From NCBI RefSeq assembly GCF_020782115.1, contig NZ_JAJGMW010000008.1, positions 102,588-166,587 on the forward strand: 64,000 nt of DNA. The letters are read 5' to 3'. The translations under genes were made by a program, and so were the position numbers. The stretch is from Leeuwenhoekiella parthenopeia (GTDB lineage: Bacteria > Bacteroidota > Bacteroidia > Flavobacteriales > Flavobacteriaceae). The notes under the pieces were generated by a model. The model was not told where the DNA came from, did no database searches, and saw only the letters and a program-made list of their open reading frames with translations. Below, one piece after another: positions 43,474-52,022 of the stretch (positions within the stretch are counted from its first letter, which is position 1; each line of letters begins with the position of its first letter).

Positions 43474-45441
43474 ATGAAACCCTTAAACGTTACTCAAAAA
43501 CTCATCAATGATCATCTTGTTGCAGGCGAACTCGAGCCCGGCAAGGAAATAGGATTAAAAATCGATCAGGCTTTGCTTCAGGATGCTACCGGAACACTGG
43601 TACAGTTGGAGCTTGAGGCGATGAACCTTAAAAAAGCCAAGATCGAAGTTGCTGTGCAATATGTAGACCACAATCTGCTGCAAACCGATTTTAAGAACGC
43701 TGACGACCATGCCTTTTTACACAGTGCCGCTCAGAAATTTGGACTTTGGTTTAGCCGTCCCGGTAATGGGGTGAGCCATCCCGTACATATGGAGCGTTTC
43801 GGCAAACCCGGAAAAACCCTTGTAGGTAGTGACAGTCATAGTTGTGCAGCCGGTTCGCTGGGGATGCTGGCCATAGGTACCGGAGGTCTTGACGTGGCAG
43901 CTGCCATTGCAGGTGAGCCTTATTTCGTTAAAATGCCGAAAGTAATGGGCGTAAAACTCACCGGAAAATTACCGGATTGGGTAAGTGCCAAAGACGTCAT
44001 TCTCGAAATGCTGCGCCGTCATGATGTAAAAGGAGGCGTTGGGAAAATTATAGAATATTATGGTGAAGGTCTGAAGCACTTAAGCGCGATGGACCGTCAT
44101 GTCATTGCCAATATGGGTGCCGAACTGGGCGCTACGACTACCGTTTTCCCCAGTGATCAGGAAACCAAACGATTTTTAAAGTCTCAGGGACGTGAAGAAG
44201 ACTGGATTGAACTGGTAGCCGATGAAGGCTGTGAATACGAGCTGCACGATCATATCGAGCTTGACAAGCTGGTGCCGCTTATCGCGTTGCCTACCAGCCC
44301 CGGCAATGTGGTTCCGGTAAGCGAGGTGGCCGGAAAATCGATTTCTCAGGTGGTGATTGGCTCTTCGGCAAACCCGGGATTACGGGATTTTTGGATTGCC
44401 GGTGCGATTGTAAAAGGCAAATCGGTTAATCCCGATGTGTCTTTTGATATCAATCCTACCAGCCGCCAGATCATTCAAAATATGATAGATACCAAGGCTT
44501 TTGCCAATTTGATCACAGCCGGTGCCCGTTTCCACCAGAGTGGATGTATGGGTTGTATCGGGATGGGGCAGGCGCCCGCCAGCGGTACCATAAGTCTGCG
44601 TACGATGCCGCGTAATTTCCCCGACCGCTCGGGTACCAAAGATGATCAGGTGCATTTATGCAGCCCCGAGACCGCGGCAGCTTCCGCACTGACGGGTAAA
44701 ATTACCGATCCACGGGATCTGGAGAAATTATACGACATGAAATACCCGCAGTATGAGGACCCCGAGCTGCACATCATCAATATGGATATGCTGGTGCCGC
44801 CGGCTGAGGATGGCAGTAAAGTCGAACTCAAAAAAGGACCGAATATCAAGTCGTTGCCGCATATAGACGCGCTTCAGGATGACTATAAAATTCCTGTTTT
44901 ATTAAAAATGGGAGATAATATTTCTACTGACGAAATTTTAAAAGCCGGTGCCGAGGTACTTCCGTTTCGGTCTAACCTGCCTGAAATCAGCAAGTATAGC
45001 TATACCGTAATTGACGAAACCTTCTACGACCGGGCTATGGAAACCAAAGAGCAGGAGGGAGGCCACATTGTTGTTGCCGGAGAGAATTACGCCCAGGGCA
45101 GTAGCCGGGAGCATGCCGCTTTGGCCCCCAAATATTTAGGACAGGTGGCTGTAATCGCCAAAAGTTATGCGCGTATCGCGTGGCAAAACCTGGTAAATTT
45201 CGGTATTCTTCCATTGGAATTTGAGAATCCCGACGATCTGGAGAAAATCGAACAGGGCGATACCGTAGCGTTTAAAAACCTGCGTCAACTGGTGGAAAAC
45301 CGGGATACGATTGAGGTAATCATTAAAAAGAAAACCGGTGAAATTTCGATTCCTACCAAACATACTTTAAGCGATCGTCAGATTCGTGTGTTGCTCAAAG
45401 GAGGTATTATCAATGATTTTAAAGAAAAACTTTCGGCGTAA
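43474..45441 (+). CDS. Aconitate hydratase, Aquifex type
   Basis: A 655-residue 4Fe-4S dehydratase that isomerises citrate to isocitrate via cis-aconitate. It is shorter than AcnA or AcnB (about 890 or 860 residues) and matches the putative/Aquifex-type aconitase subfamily related to isopropylmalate isomerase. Features: the GSDSHSCAAGSLGMLAIGTG block near 116, cluster ligands in SGCMGCIGMG near 357, and swivel domain GENYAQGSSREHAALAPKYLG near 535. The organism may also have AcnB elsewhere. A structured leader is possible upstream. Confidence 0.93.
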   Translation: MKPLNVTQKLINDHLVAGELEPGKEIGLKIDQALLQDATGTLVQLELEAMNLKKAKIEVAVQYVDHNLLQTDFKNADDHAFLHSAAQKFGLWFSRPGNGVSHPVHMERFGKPGKTLVGSDSHSCAAGSLGMLAIGTGGLDVAAAIAGEPYFVKMPKVMGVKLTGKLPDWVSAKDVILEMLRRHDVKGGVGKIIEYYGEGLKHLSAMDRHVIANMGAELGATTTVFPSDQETKRFLKSQGREEDWIELVADEGCEYELHDHIELDKLVPLIALPTSPGNVVPVSEVAGKSISQVVIGSSANPGLRDFWIAGAIVKGKSVNPDVSFDINPTSRQIIQNMIDTKAFANLITAGARFHQSGCMGCIGMGQAPASGTISLRTMPRNFPDRSGTKDDQVHLCSPETAAASALTGKITDPRDLEKLYDMKYPQYEDPELHIINMDMLVPPAEDGSKVELKKGPNIKSLPHIDALQDDYKIPVLLKMGDNISTDEILKAGAEVLPFRSNLPEISKYSYTVIDETFYDRAMETKEQEGGHIVVAGENYAQGSSREHAALAPKYLGQVAVIAKSYARIAWQNLVNFGILPLEFENPDDLEKIEQGDTVAFKNLRQLVENRDTIEVIIKKKTGEISIPTKHTLSDRQIRVLLKGGIINDFKEKLSA

Positions 45442-45498
45442 ACGAGCTTAGGCTTGCACACCAGGCATACAAAGGAAACGAAGCCTTGATGTCGAGGC

Positions 45499-45518
45499 AT
45501 CCCGATCGCTATCGGGAT
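45499..45518. repeat. Short perfect palindrome (ATCCCGAT-CGCT-ATCGGGAT)
   Basis: 8-bp arms with a 4-nt loop in the spacer after aconitase. The CCCGAT...ATCGGG type recurs widely between genes in Flavobacteriia, to my knowledge. There is no T-run, so it is not a standard terminator. Confidence 0.5.
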
Positions 45519-45637
45519 CGACTGAAACATCCTTTGGCGGTGCCAATAAAATTATTTGATAACAAAATTTAGGGACGGATGCTGAAAAACCTGGCGTATT
45601 TTAGTGTCCGTCTTTATATATAAGACCAAAAAAAGCT

Positions 45638-46087
45638 ATGAAACAAAACCAACACGAGGATTTTATGCGAATGGCCATCAGTTGGGCCGGTAAGGGTAAA
45701 GCTGCCGAAGGCGGTGGCGCTTTTGGTGCGGTGATCGTCAAAGACGGAAGCATCATCGCCGAGGGCCATAACCGGGTAGGGGCTACTACAGACTGTACCC
45801 AGCACGCCGAACTCGCAATGATACAGGAGGCCTGTAAAAAACTCGGATCAAAAAGTCTGAAAGGCTGCGTCCTGTACACGAGTTGCGAACCCTGCCTGAT
45901 GTGCCTGGGAAGCACGCGCTGGGCTGAGCTGGACATGGTGTATTATGGCGCTTCGGCAGCCGATGCCAAAGCAGCCGGTTATGTGTACAGCGACCTCTTT
46001 TACAACTCGCATACCGGCAAACGTCACGTAGAATTTAACTTAAAACAGTTGCTGCGCGATGAAGCCGTAGCCATCTGGAACTCCTGA
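45638..46087 (+). CDS. Cytidine/deoxycytidylate-type nucleoside deaminase
   Basis: A 149-residue zinc deaminase. The first zinc motif CTQHAELAMI supplies His and the proton-shuttle Glu; the second, SCEPCLMCLG, supplies two Cys. This pattern fits the guanine deaminase/TadA-like branch. It resembles GuaD at 57524 in overall plan but is more divergent at the C-terminus, so the substrate is uncertain. It starts a plus-strand group of four closely spaced genes with the FNT channel and two small proteins. Confidence 0.88.
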   Translation: MKQNQHEDFMRMAISWAGKGKAAEGGGAFGAVIVKDGSIIAEGHNRVGATTDCTQHAELAMIQEACKKLGSKSLKGCVLYTSCEPCLMCLGSTRWAELDMVYYGASAADAKAAGYVYSDLFYNSHTGKRHVEFNLKQLLRDEAVAIWNS

Positions 46088-46089
46088 TT

Positions 46090-46944
46090 ATGAGCGAAGA
46101 AGAAGAAGAAAAACAGCAAAATATAGACAAGGAGCTCGAAAAGGAGGCTCCCAGTGAAGAGTCACAGGCTAAAAGCCATGGGGAGATTCTCAAAGAGCAA
46201 ATCTGCGAAGGGCAGGAGGTGTACAAGCGCAGCACCAGCAGTATTTTGCTGAGTTCGCTAACCGCCGGGCTTGAGATTGGCTTCAGTTACCTGCTGATGT
46301 GCAGCATGTTCTATTACTACACCGGTAAAATGCCCGAAGAAGGGCTTTTTAAAATTTTGGCATTTGTTTATCCGCTGGGTTTTATTCTCGTGGTTTTGGG
46401 ACAATCGATCCTGTTTACCGAACAGACCTCGCTGCTTACCTTACAGGTACTCAACCGCCAGCGTGATCTGAAGAGCCTGTTGCGGCTTTGGGGACTTGTA
46501 ATTTTAGGAAACCTCATAGGCGGTTATCTTATTGGTATGGTTTTAATCTGGATAGGTCCCAAACTGGGTATTTTTGACCACGAAACCATCAGAGCCATAG
46601 GCGAGCACGTTGCGCATTATGAAAGTTGGGTGATTGTGGTAAGCGCCATTTTAGCCGGGTGGATGATGGGATTACTGTCCTGGCTTATAACCTCGTCAAA
46701 AGATACCATCAGCCGCATCGTCATTATTTTTATCATAACCGCAACGATGGCCTTTACCGGTTTACATCACAGTATCATAGGTAATATTGAGATTTTTACA
46801 GCCATGATTGTAGGCTCTGAGGTTACGTTTCCCGAGTATTTACGGGTGCAAAGCCTCGCATTACTGGGCAACGCCATAGGTGGCGCATTTTTTGTGGCCT
46901 TATTGAAGTACCGCGCCTTTGTCTTTAATGTAAAAGACTATTAG
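46090..46944 (+). CDS. Formate/nitrite transporter (FNT) family channel
   Basis: A 284-residue inner-membrane protein with a Glu-rich cytoplasmic N-terminus (about 50 residues) and six TM helices. FNT landmarks are FTEQTSLLTL near 106 and the TGLHHSIIGNIE region near 219 carrying the central His of the pore. It is closer to YfdC-like members than to FocA/NirC, so the transported ion is uncertain. It begins 2 bp after the deaminase stop. Confidence 0.88.
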   Translation: MSEEEEEKQQNIDKELEKEAPSEESQAKSHGEILKEQICEGQEVYKRSTSSILLSSLTAGLEIGFSYLLMCSMFYYYTGKMPEEGLFKILAFVYPLGFILVVLGQSILFTEQTSLLTLQVLNRQRDLKSLLRLWGLVILGNLIGGYLIGMVLIWIGPKLGIFDHETIRAIGEHVAHYESWVIVVSAILAGWMMGLLSWLITSSKDTISRIVIIFIITATMAFTGLHHSIIGNIEIFTAMIVGSEVTFPEYLRVQSLALLGNAIGGAFFVALLKYRAFVFNVKDY

Positions 46945-46945
46945 G

Positions 46946-47164
46946 GTGGAAGCCAAACGCAAAAAATGGTGGTTTTACGGGGCTTTTGGAGCTGTTTTAC
47001 TGGGTAGTGGCCTGTCTTTGGCTATCGAAAGCAGCTGGTGGAAGCATTCCGATTTACCCAACTGGTATTGGATTGCGGGTGGAACAGCCGGATTAGGCCT
47101 CTGCCTGAGCGGTGTGGTTTTGCTGATTAAAGCCGGAATTATTAATAACGAATTAAAAAAATAG
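46946..47164 (+). CDS. Small two-TM membrane protein
   Basis: A 72-residue protein with a basic N-terminus (MEAKRKKWW) and two hydrophobic segments (GAFGAVLLGSGLSLAI and WYWIAGGTAGLGLCLSG). The start is GTG, 1 bp after the stop of the FNT gene, so translation is coupled. No family is recognised; an accessory subunit of the FNT channel is possible but unproven. Confidence 0.7.
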   Translation: MEAKRKKWWFYGAFGAVLLGSGLSLAIESSWWKHSDLPNWYWIAGGTAGLGLCLSGVVLLIKAGIINNELKK

Positions 47165-47168
47165 AATT

Positions 47169-47723
47169 ATGAAAACACTTGTATTTACGATGCTTACGCT
47201 GGTTTTAATTTCCTGCGGAAGCGCCTCACAAGCCGATGCCACCAGCAATCCCGAACTCAACAACTGGGTGAACAACCGCAATTTTACGGTAGAATCTAAT
47301 TTTGCAATGCCTATGGCGACTACGGCCGTAAATGCGGTGCTTAACACGGGTATTTTAGGTCCCGGAAACACCGGCGCACAAATAAGCCTGATAGGAAACT
47401 CCAATCACCTCACTATAAAAGGTGACAGCATCAGCGCCAATCTGCCATTTTTTGGCGAGCGCCGTATGGGTGGGGGGTATGGCACACGCGATAACGGAAT
47501 CACCATAGACGGACTCATGAAAAATTATAGCGTTGAAACTAAACGCGGTATGTACATCATTCGGTTTTCGGCTAATGACACGCAGGGAAACGAGGCCTAT
47601 GATTTTGTGGTCAATTTAAGTCCGGGGTTGAGTGCAAATATGTCTGTAAACAGTACGCAGCGTACCAATATGCAGTATCGCGGAACGGTAGAGGCGGTGC
47701 AGGAACCGGAAGCAAATTTGTAG
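47169..47723 (+). CDS. DUF4251 family lipoprotein
   Basis: A 184-residue predicted lipoprotein with a lipobox LVLISCGS (Cys16). The DUF4251 features are NNRNFTVESNFAMPMAT, then GDSISANLPFFGERRMGGGYG with a GITIDG segment, and a later beta-strand region. The family is Bacteroidota-specific and of unknown function; the fold is probably a beta-sandwich in the periplasm or outer membrane. It starts 4 bp after the small membrane protein gene and is the last gene before the repeat-rich accessory region. Confidence 0.88.
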   Translation: MKTLVFTMLTLVLISCGSASQADATSNPELNNWVNNRNFTVESNFAMPMATTAVNAVLNTGILGPGNTGAQISLIGNSNHLTIKGDSISANLPFFGERRMGGGYGTRDNGITIDGLMKNYSVETKRGMYIIRFSANDTQGNEAYDFVVNLSPGLSANMSVNSTQRTNMQYRGTVEAVQEPEANL

Positions 47724-48312
47724 TTCAGGATTCCGGGTTACTGATTTATTAGTTCTGATTGCTTGTTTGGGATTTCGGATTTGTTATTTCTGATTTATTG
47801 TTGGGGAGCTTACATCTAATAAACTAATATTTTAGTTTATTGGGTTCAACATTCAAGGTTTTAAATTCATAGTCATTGAGAAATTCAAGATTTAAAGTTT
47901 AAAATTAAAAATCTTTTAAATGCTCCTTCACGGCAGATGAACGTACGGTCAATTTAAGCGTGTCAGGCTGAGCCTGTCGAAGCCCAGTCGAGAAACCGCC
48001 TAAAAACTCTCAAAAATCCCTTTGCTCAAAATTCGCGTATTCGGGACTTAGTCAAAAAATTTTCAAATACGCGATTCTCAGCGATTGCAAGAATTCAAGA
48101 TTTAAGGTTTAGGATTCAAAGTTATTCTGAAAGTCATTTCGACTGCTAAGGAGAAATCACACTAGAAATTCAAGATTTAAAGTTTGAAATTCAAAATCTT
48201 TTAAATGCTCCTTCACGGCAGATGAACATACGGTCATTTCGAGCGTGTTAGGCTGAGCCTGTCGAAGCCCAGTTAAGAAATCAAACACGAAATACAAAAT
48301 TCAAAATTTAAG

Positions 48313-48411
48313 GTCATTTCGACTGATAAGGAGAAATCACACAAGCCGGTAAATTATACTAGAATGACTGATGCGATTTCTCAGTCGCTGAAAAAGCTCC
48401 TTCGAAATGAC
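48313..48411. repeat. 99-bp palindromic repeat unit, copy 1
   Basis: Begins GTCATTTCGA and ends with its reverse complement TCGAAATGAC. Inside, GGAGAAATC pairs with GATTTCTC, so the whole unit can fold into a long imperfect hairpin. Four copies have the same length of 99 bp, which marks a defined mobile-like unit (MITE or REP-like). Confidence 0.75.
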
Positions 48412-48777
48412 TAAAAGAAATCGGGTGTGTCAGGCTGTCCCGAAGCTTTGGGATCTAAGGGCAGTCGTTGAAATGATTGTCAGTTGATATTCCGAATGTC
48501 ATTTCGAGCGTGTCAGGCTGTCCCGAAATTTCGGGAGTCGAAGCCCAGTCGAGAAACTAGCTGAAAATTCCCAAAAAACATCTTTGCTCAAAATTCGCGT
48601 ATTCGGGACTTAGGTCAGAAAATTTTCAAATACGCGATTCTCAGCGATTACAGAATTTAATATTTAAAGTTGAAAATTCAAGATTTTCCGAATATCATTT
48701 CGCGCGTGTCAGGCTGTCCCGAAATTTCGGGAGTCGAAGCCCAGTCGAGAAATCATACACGAAATTCAAAATTTAAG

Positions 48778-48876
48778 GTCATTTTGACTGATAAGGAGAA
48801 ATCACACCAGCCGGTAAATTATACTGGAATGACTGATGCGATTTCTCAGTCGCTGAAAAAGCTCCTTCGAAATGAC
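48778..48876. repeat. 99-bp palindromic repeat unit, copy 2
   Basis: Same length and ends as copy 1, with one change in the left terminal repeat (GTCATTTTGA). Over 95 percent alike to copy 1 by eye. Confidence 0.75.
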
Positions 48877-49394
48877 AACTAATGGCAATTTGGAGTGTGT
48901 CAGGCTAAGCTTAAGCCAAGACGAGAAACTGAGACATAGCATAACCGAGTAGAAGCAAAGTGTACAAATACAGATTTCATTGATTAGAGGGTAGCGGTAT
49001 TATTGTATCGTTTGGCTTAATTGTTATTCTATTTTACATAATATAAATTATAAAACAATTAAGCTATTCTGAAATTCAATCCATCGACTTATGCATTCTC
49101 CATTTGAAGCTGATATTGCTACAGGTTATTGATTCTGCTAAATTCAATGCGATCTTAAAAAAGCTTCTACATGTTGGTTTCAACTGATAGCTCCTCAATT
49201 CGATTTCTGAAGTATTTGTTCTGTTTGTCTGTTTTATTTGAAAACGTATAAAACTAGTGATTTTTAAAGACTGTGATTCCTATTGCTCAAAATTGGCGTA
49301 TTCGGGACTTTGGCCGTAAAATTTTCAAATACGGGATTCTCAGCGATTGTGGGAATTCAAGATTTAAGGTTTAGGATTCAAAGTTATTTGGAAA

Positions 49395-49493
49395 GTCATT
49401 TCGACTGCTATGGAGAAATCACACCAGCAGGTACATTGTATTGGAATGACTGATGCGATTTCTCAGTCGCAGAAAACGCTCCTTCGAAATGAC
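49395..49493. repeat. 99-bp palindromic repeat unit, copy 3
   Basis: Intact GTCATTTCGA / TCGAAATGAC ends. The central loop differs from copies 1 and 2 at several positions. Confidence 0.75.
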
Positions 49494-49593
49494 TTTAAGA
49501 ATGGCATCATTAAACTAAAAACATAGTATTGTGTTCTTTTGGTGAGTTCAGTCTGAGATATGGCTAACTGTAGGATTCAAAGTTATTTGGAAA

Positions 49594-49692
49594 GTCATTT
49601 CTACTACTAAGGATAAATCACACCAGCCAGTACACTGTATAAAAATGACTGCTGCGATTTCTCAGTGGCTAAAAATGCTTCTTCGAAATGAC
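49594..49692. repeat. 99-bp palindromic repeat unit, copy 4 (most diverged)
   Basis: Left end GTCATTTCTA, right end TCGAAATGAC. The stem has several mismatches, so this is the oldest or least constrained copy. Confidence 0.7.
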
Positions 49693-49823
49693 ATTAAAGA
49701 GGAAATGTATAAACTAAAAATATAGTTTTTTAACTGTGCGTTGAGCTCAGCCTCGTATATACCGGGCTGCATGCGAGACTTATTATGGAGGAATCAAGGG
49801 CTTTTCCGGGGCGAACGTACGTC

Positions 49824-49878
49824 TGAACTACGGGACAAACACGGGTGAACCTCGGGTGAACTACGGGTCAACCCTGGT
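49824..49878. repeat. 11-bp tandem repeat array (five units)
   Basis: TGAACTACGGG, ACAAACACGGG, TGAACCTCGGG, TGAACTACGGG and TCAACCCTGGT follow each other without gaps. The 11-bp period equals about one turn of the DNA helix, so each CGGG faces the same side. The array lies just past the 3' end of the minus-strand gene at 49901. Confidence 0.75.
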
Positions 49879-49900
49879 TTAAGATACAGAAAGTGAGGGT

Positions 49901-50728
49901 TTAGCAGACCGCTATGCATTGCATAGCCTTACCGGCTTCTACCGGTACAAAGTCCGCGTGGAGGAGTTGGCCAAACAGAATTCCCATCCAGATGGTATGG
50001 GCTGGCTTTTCTGAAGAGGCTGAAACAGAAGTTTTTGATTGGGGTTTGGATTTAGCCTGTGGATTGCAAAACGGAAGGAAAAACTCCAGTTCCGACGGAA
50101 TGCTATTTAAAGCTAAAGGTGCCGTATTTAGGGATGTTGTTGTGGGGTTTAAACTAAACTCCGACGGGGTATATTTCTTAAGTTCGTTGTCCCAGCTATA
50201 TTCGGGGATGCTGACGCAGGTAGCCAGGAGTATCAGATGCGTGGTATTTTTAGGTACGCCGTATAGCTGCTGTTTTTTAAATCCGTTGAATTGAATTTCA
50301 ATGCCATTGGAGGTTGGCTTGATTTCGGGTTTTAATCCTACACTTGTGCTCCAGTTATTTTTTAAGTTGAGCTGCAGACCGATCAAAGCCTCCGGAAGAT
50401 TGAGTGCATGGATGCTGCGCTGGCCGGGAACTCCCCTACCCGCTTTGGCGATCTTTTGGCAAGCACCGGTTAATCGGCCGTAAAATTTTAGGTCTTTAAA
50501 CTGGTTCAGCTGTTCTTCGAGTCCGCTACGGATGGCTTTAGCGTAGGTGGAAGCTCCTCCAAATTCGTTGTTGTTCTGCTTTACGGCTGCAAAGCGCGGA
50601 TCGTTGTTAATTTGCGCTTTGGTAGGTGCCGCTGCTTTACGACAGATGAGTTTGCCGTTGAGCTTGTAATACGTAATCCCATCTATTGTGCCTGTAAAGG
50701 CGCCTAATTTAGAAACCGGTTTTGCCAT
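49901..50728 (-). CDS. Hypothetical protein of a flavobacterial family
   Basis: A 275-residue soluble protein. The N-terminus (SKLGAFTGTIDGITYYKLNG, then ICRKAA and a NNEFGGAS block) matches a pattern I have seen in hypothetical proteins of Flavobacteriia that sit in accessory regions; no Pfam name or function is known to me. The middle and end are Pro/Ser/Thr-rich beta regions. The codon composition is less AT-rich than the SIR2 operon nearby. It is isolated, with a palindromic-repeat region downstream and low-complexity DNA upstream. Confidence 0.6.
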   Translation of the reverse strand: MAKPVSKLGAFTGTIDGITYYKLNGKLICRKAAAPTKAQINNDPRFAAVKQNNNEFGGASTYAKAIRSGLEEQLNQFKDLKFYGRLTGACQKIAKAGRGVPGQRSIHALNLPEALIGLQLNLKNNWSTSVGLKPEIKPTSNGIEIQFNGFKKQQLYGVPKNTTHLILLATCVSIPEYSWDNELKKYTPSEFSLNPTTTSLNTAPLALNSIPSELEFFLPFCNPQAKSKPQSKTSVSASSEKPAHTIWMGILFGQLLHADFVPVEAGKAMQCIAVC

Positions 50729-50969
50729 AGGATTGGATTTGAAGTCTACTAATATACGGCAGGAAAATACAGTTTTTTAATCGTAAGTAATTTATTTTTA
50801 GGTATTTATGAATTTGATAATGGGTGTTCGAAAGCGGTTATTAATTATTCGTTATTTCTTATTTATTATTGCCTTTTTTTCAAAGTTTTCCGTTTGAGGT
50901 TTACGGTTTTCCGTTTAATTCTGATGTTGCAGGTTGCACGTTTCGGTTTAGTTAAGAAGTGGAATAGGT

Positions 50970-51716
50970 TTACCTTAATACATATTCATCAACCCATGCA
51001 GGCACCAAATTGTGCTTAAACTCTACTTCTGTTCCTTTGAAAATTTCCAGAATGAGGGTTGGAGCATTTTTTGAATTGTCAAATATAAAGGTTCGATAGG
51101 TCTTGGATATAGCATCTGAGAGCAATTCCAGGGAACGGTAATAGCGTTCTTCAATCTTAATTGGATCAACCGGATGTCCACCCAATTCAACTCTTTGTTT
51201 TACGCGTTCTTTGTTGATAAGAGGAGATTCTGTTGAGATAAAATACAAATAATTCTTGTACCCCTTTTTACTTGAACTATTAAGAAAATCTACTTTGGCA
51301 GGATGAGACATTACTGTTTCGAAAGAGAATTTAGAACCACTTTCAAGTAGTACATTGCGAATTAGGTCTGCCAACAAAGCAGCTTCATAGCTGTGCGTTT
51401 TTTGATCAGGATTAATTACTGTTGTTCCCTCTATTTTCAGATCAAAGGCATACCCGTCTTTGTGTGCTTTTTTATAAATGGAGTGTTTAGGTATTAAACT
51501 CTTCAAACCTCTGGAATTTGCCTCAGATATACCGAATTTGCCTAAATCAAATTGACCAGACTTACTTATTTCGAGTTCGATTTCATCAGCATTAATATAG
51601 TAACCTAAGTCAAACCTGCTATCTATTTGTTTTAGAATAGTCGTTTTACCAGACCCATTAGGGCCTGCAAAAACACGAATTCTTCTACCTTTTATGTATT
51701 GTAGTTTTGGAGCCAA
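50970..51716 (-). CDS. Zeta-toxin-like P-loop ATPase/kinase
   Basis: A 248-residue P-loop NTPase. Walker A is GPNGSGKTT (18-26), followed by INADEIELEI (the zeta-type Asp in NADE), FETVMSHPAKVDFL near 130, and the arginine-rich lid RVKQRVELGGHPVDPIKIEERY. These fit zeta toxins and related UDP-sugar or nucleotide kinases. The frame opens with TTG at 51716; no ATG precedes Walker A. It overlaps the small upstream gene by 32 bp, as in toxin-antitoxin pairs. Confidence 0.82.
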   Translation of the reverse strand: MAPKLQYIKGRRIRVFAGPNGSGKTTILKQIDSRFDLGYYINADEIELEISKSGQFDLGKFGISEANSRGLKSLIPKHSIYKKAHKDGYAFDLKIEGTTVINPDQKTHSYEAALLADLIRNVLLESGSKFSFETVMSHPAKVDFLNSSSKKGYKNYLYFISTESPLINKERVKQRVELGGHPVDPIKIEERYYRSLELLSDAISKTYRTFIFDNSKNAPTLILEIFKGTEVEFKHNLVPAWVDEYVLR

Positions 51717-51990
51717 CTTTTACAGTTCTGGGTACGGTATTGACTTTTCGGAGAATAGTTATCTTACCATCAGAGCTCTCTTTGATTATTTTACCATCCT
51801 TGAGATAGGTTATAGGTACTTCTTGTGCAATAGAACGTTCAATTGCATTTTTTCCAGATTCAGAAATGAACTCCTTGAATAAACTGTGATGCTTTGGAGT
51901 ATCTTCGATATAAGCCAGGTACTTCGTTTTTGAAGACCTTGACTTTGGTGAAGTTTGTGAATTTTTGGATGTTTTTTCAGATCGAGACAT
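51685..51990 (-). CDS. Small basic protein paired with the zeta-like gene (antitoxin candidate)
   Basis: A 101-residue Ser/Lys-rich protein with a disordered N-terminus (SRSEKTSKNSQTSPKSRSSK) and a central helix (HSLFKEFISESGKNAIERSI), ending in a basic beta-like tail. It resembles no antitoxin I know, but its size, position and 32-bp overlap with the zeta-like gene fit an antitoxin or partner protein. ATG start at 51990. Confidence 0.55.
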   Translation of the reverse strand: MSRSEKTSKNSQTSPKSRSSKTKYLAYIEDTPKHHSLFKEFISESGKNAIERSIAQEVPITYLKDGKIIKESSDGKITILRKVNTVPRTVKVGSKTTIHKR

Positions 51991-52022
51991 ATTACTAAAA
52001 TTAAGCTTTTTTCAAGATTCAT

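Larger units (their letters stand above)
47724..49823. repeat. 2.1-kb gene-free region built from dispersed intergenic repeats
   Basis: There is no credible gene. The region is a mosaic of at least three repeat types: (1) 99-bp palindromic units listed separately; (2) a GTGTCAGGCTG...CGAAGCCCAGTCGAGAAA unit, with or without an inserted CCCGAAATTTCGGG palindrome, at about 47959, 48245, 48503 and 48706; (3) an inverted repeat CGCGTATT...AATACGCG at 48021-48086, 48583-48649 and, degraded, 49282-49348. Filler such as AAATTCAAGATTTAAAG joins them. The AT-rich stretch 48950-49260 shows nothing recognisable. Confidence 0.8.

Noticed and set aside
48670..48882. A 70-residue plus-strand frame
   Set aside because: Entirely composed of palindromic repeat sequence and interrupted in the other copies.
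48313..49692. CRISPR-like regular repeats
   Set aside because: Units are 99 bp, palindromic and irregularly spaced, with no short spacers and no cas genes.
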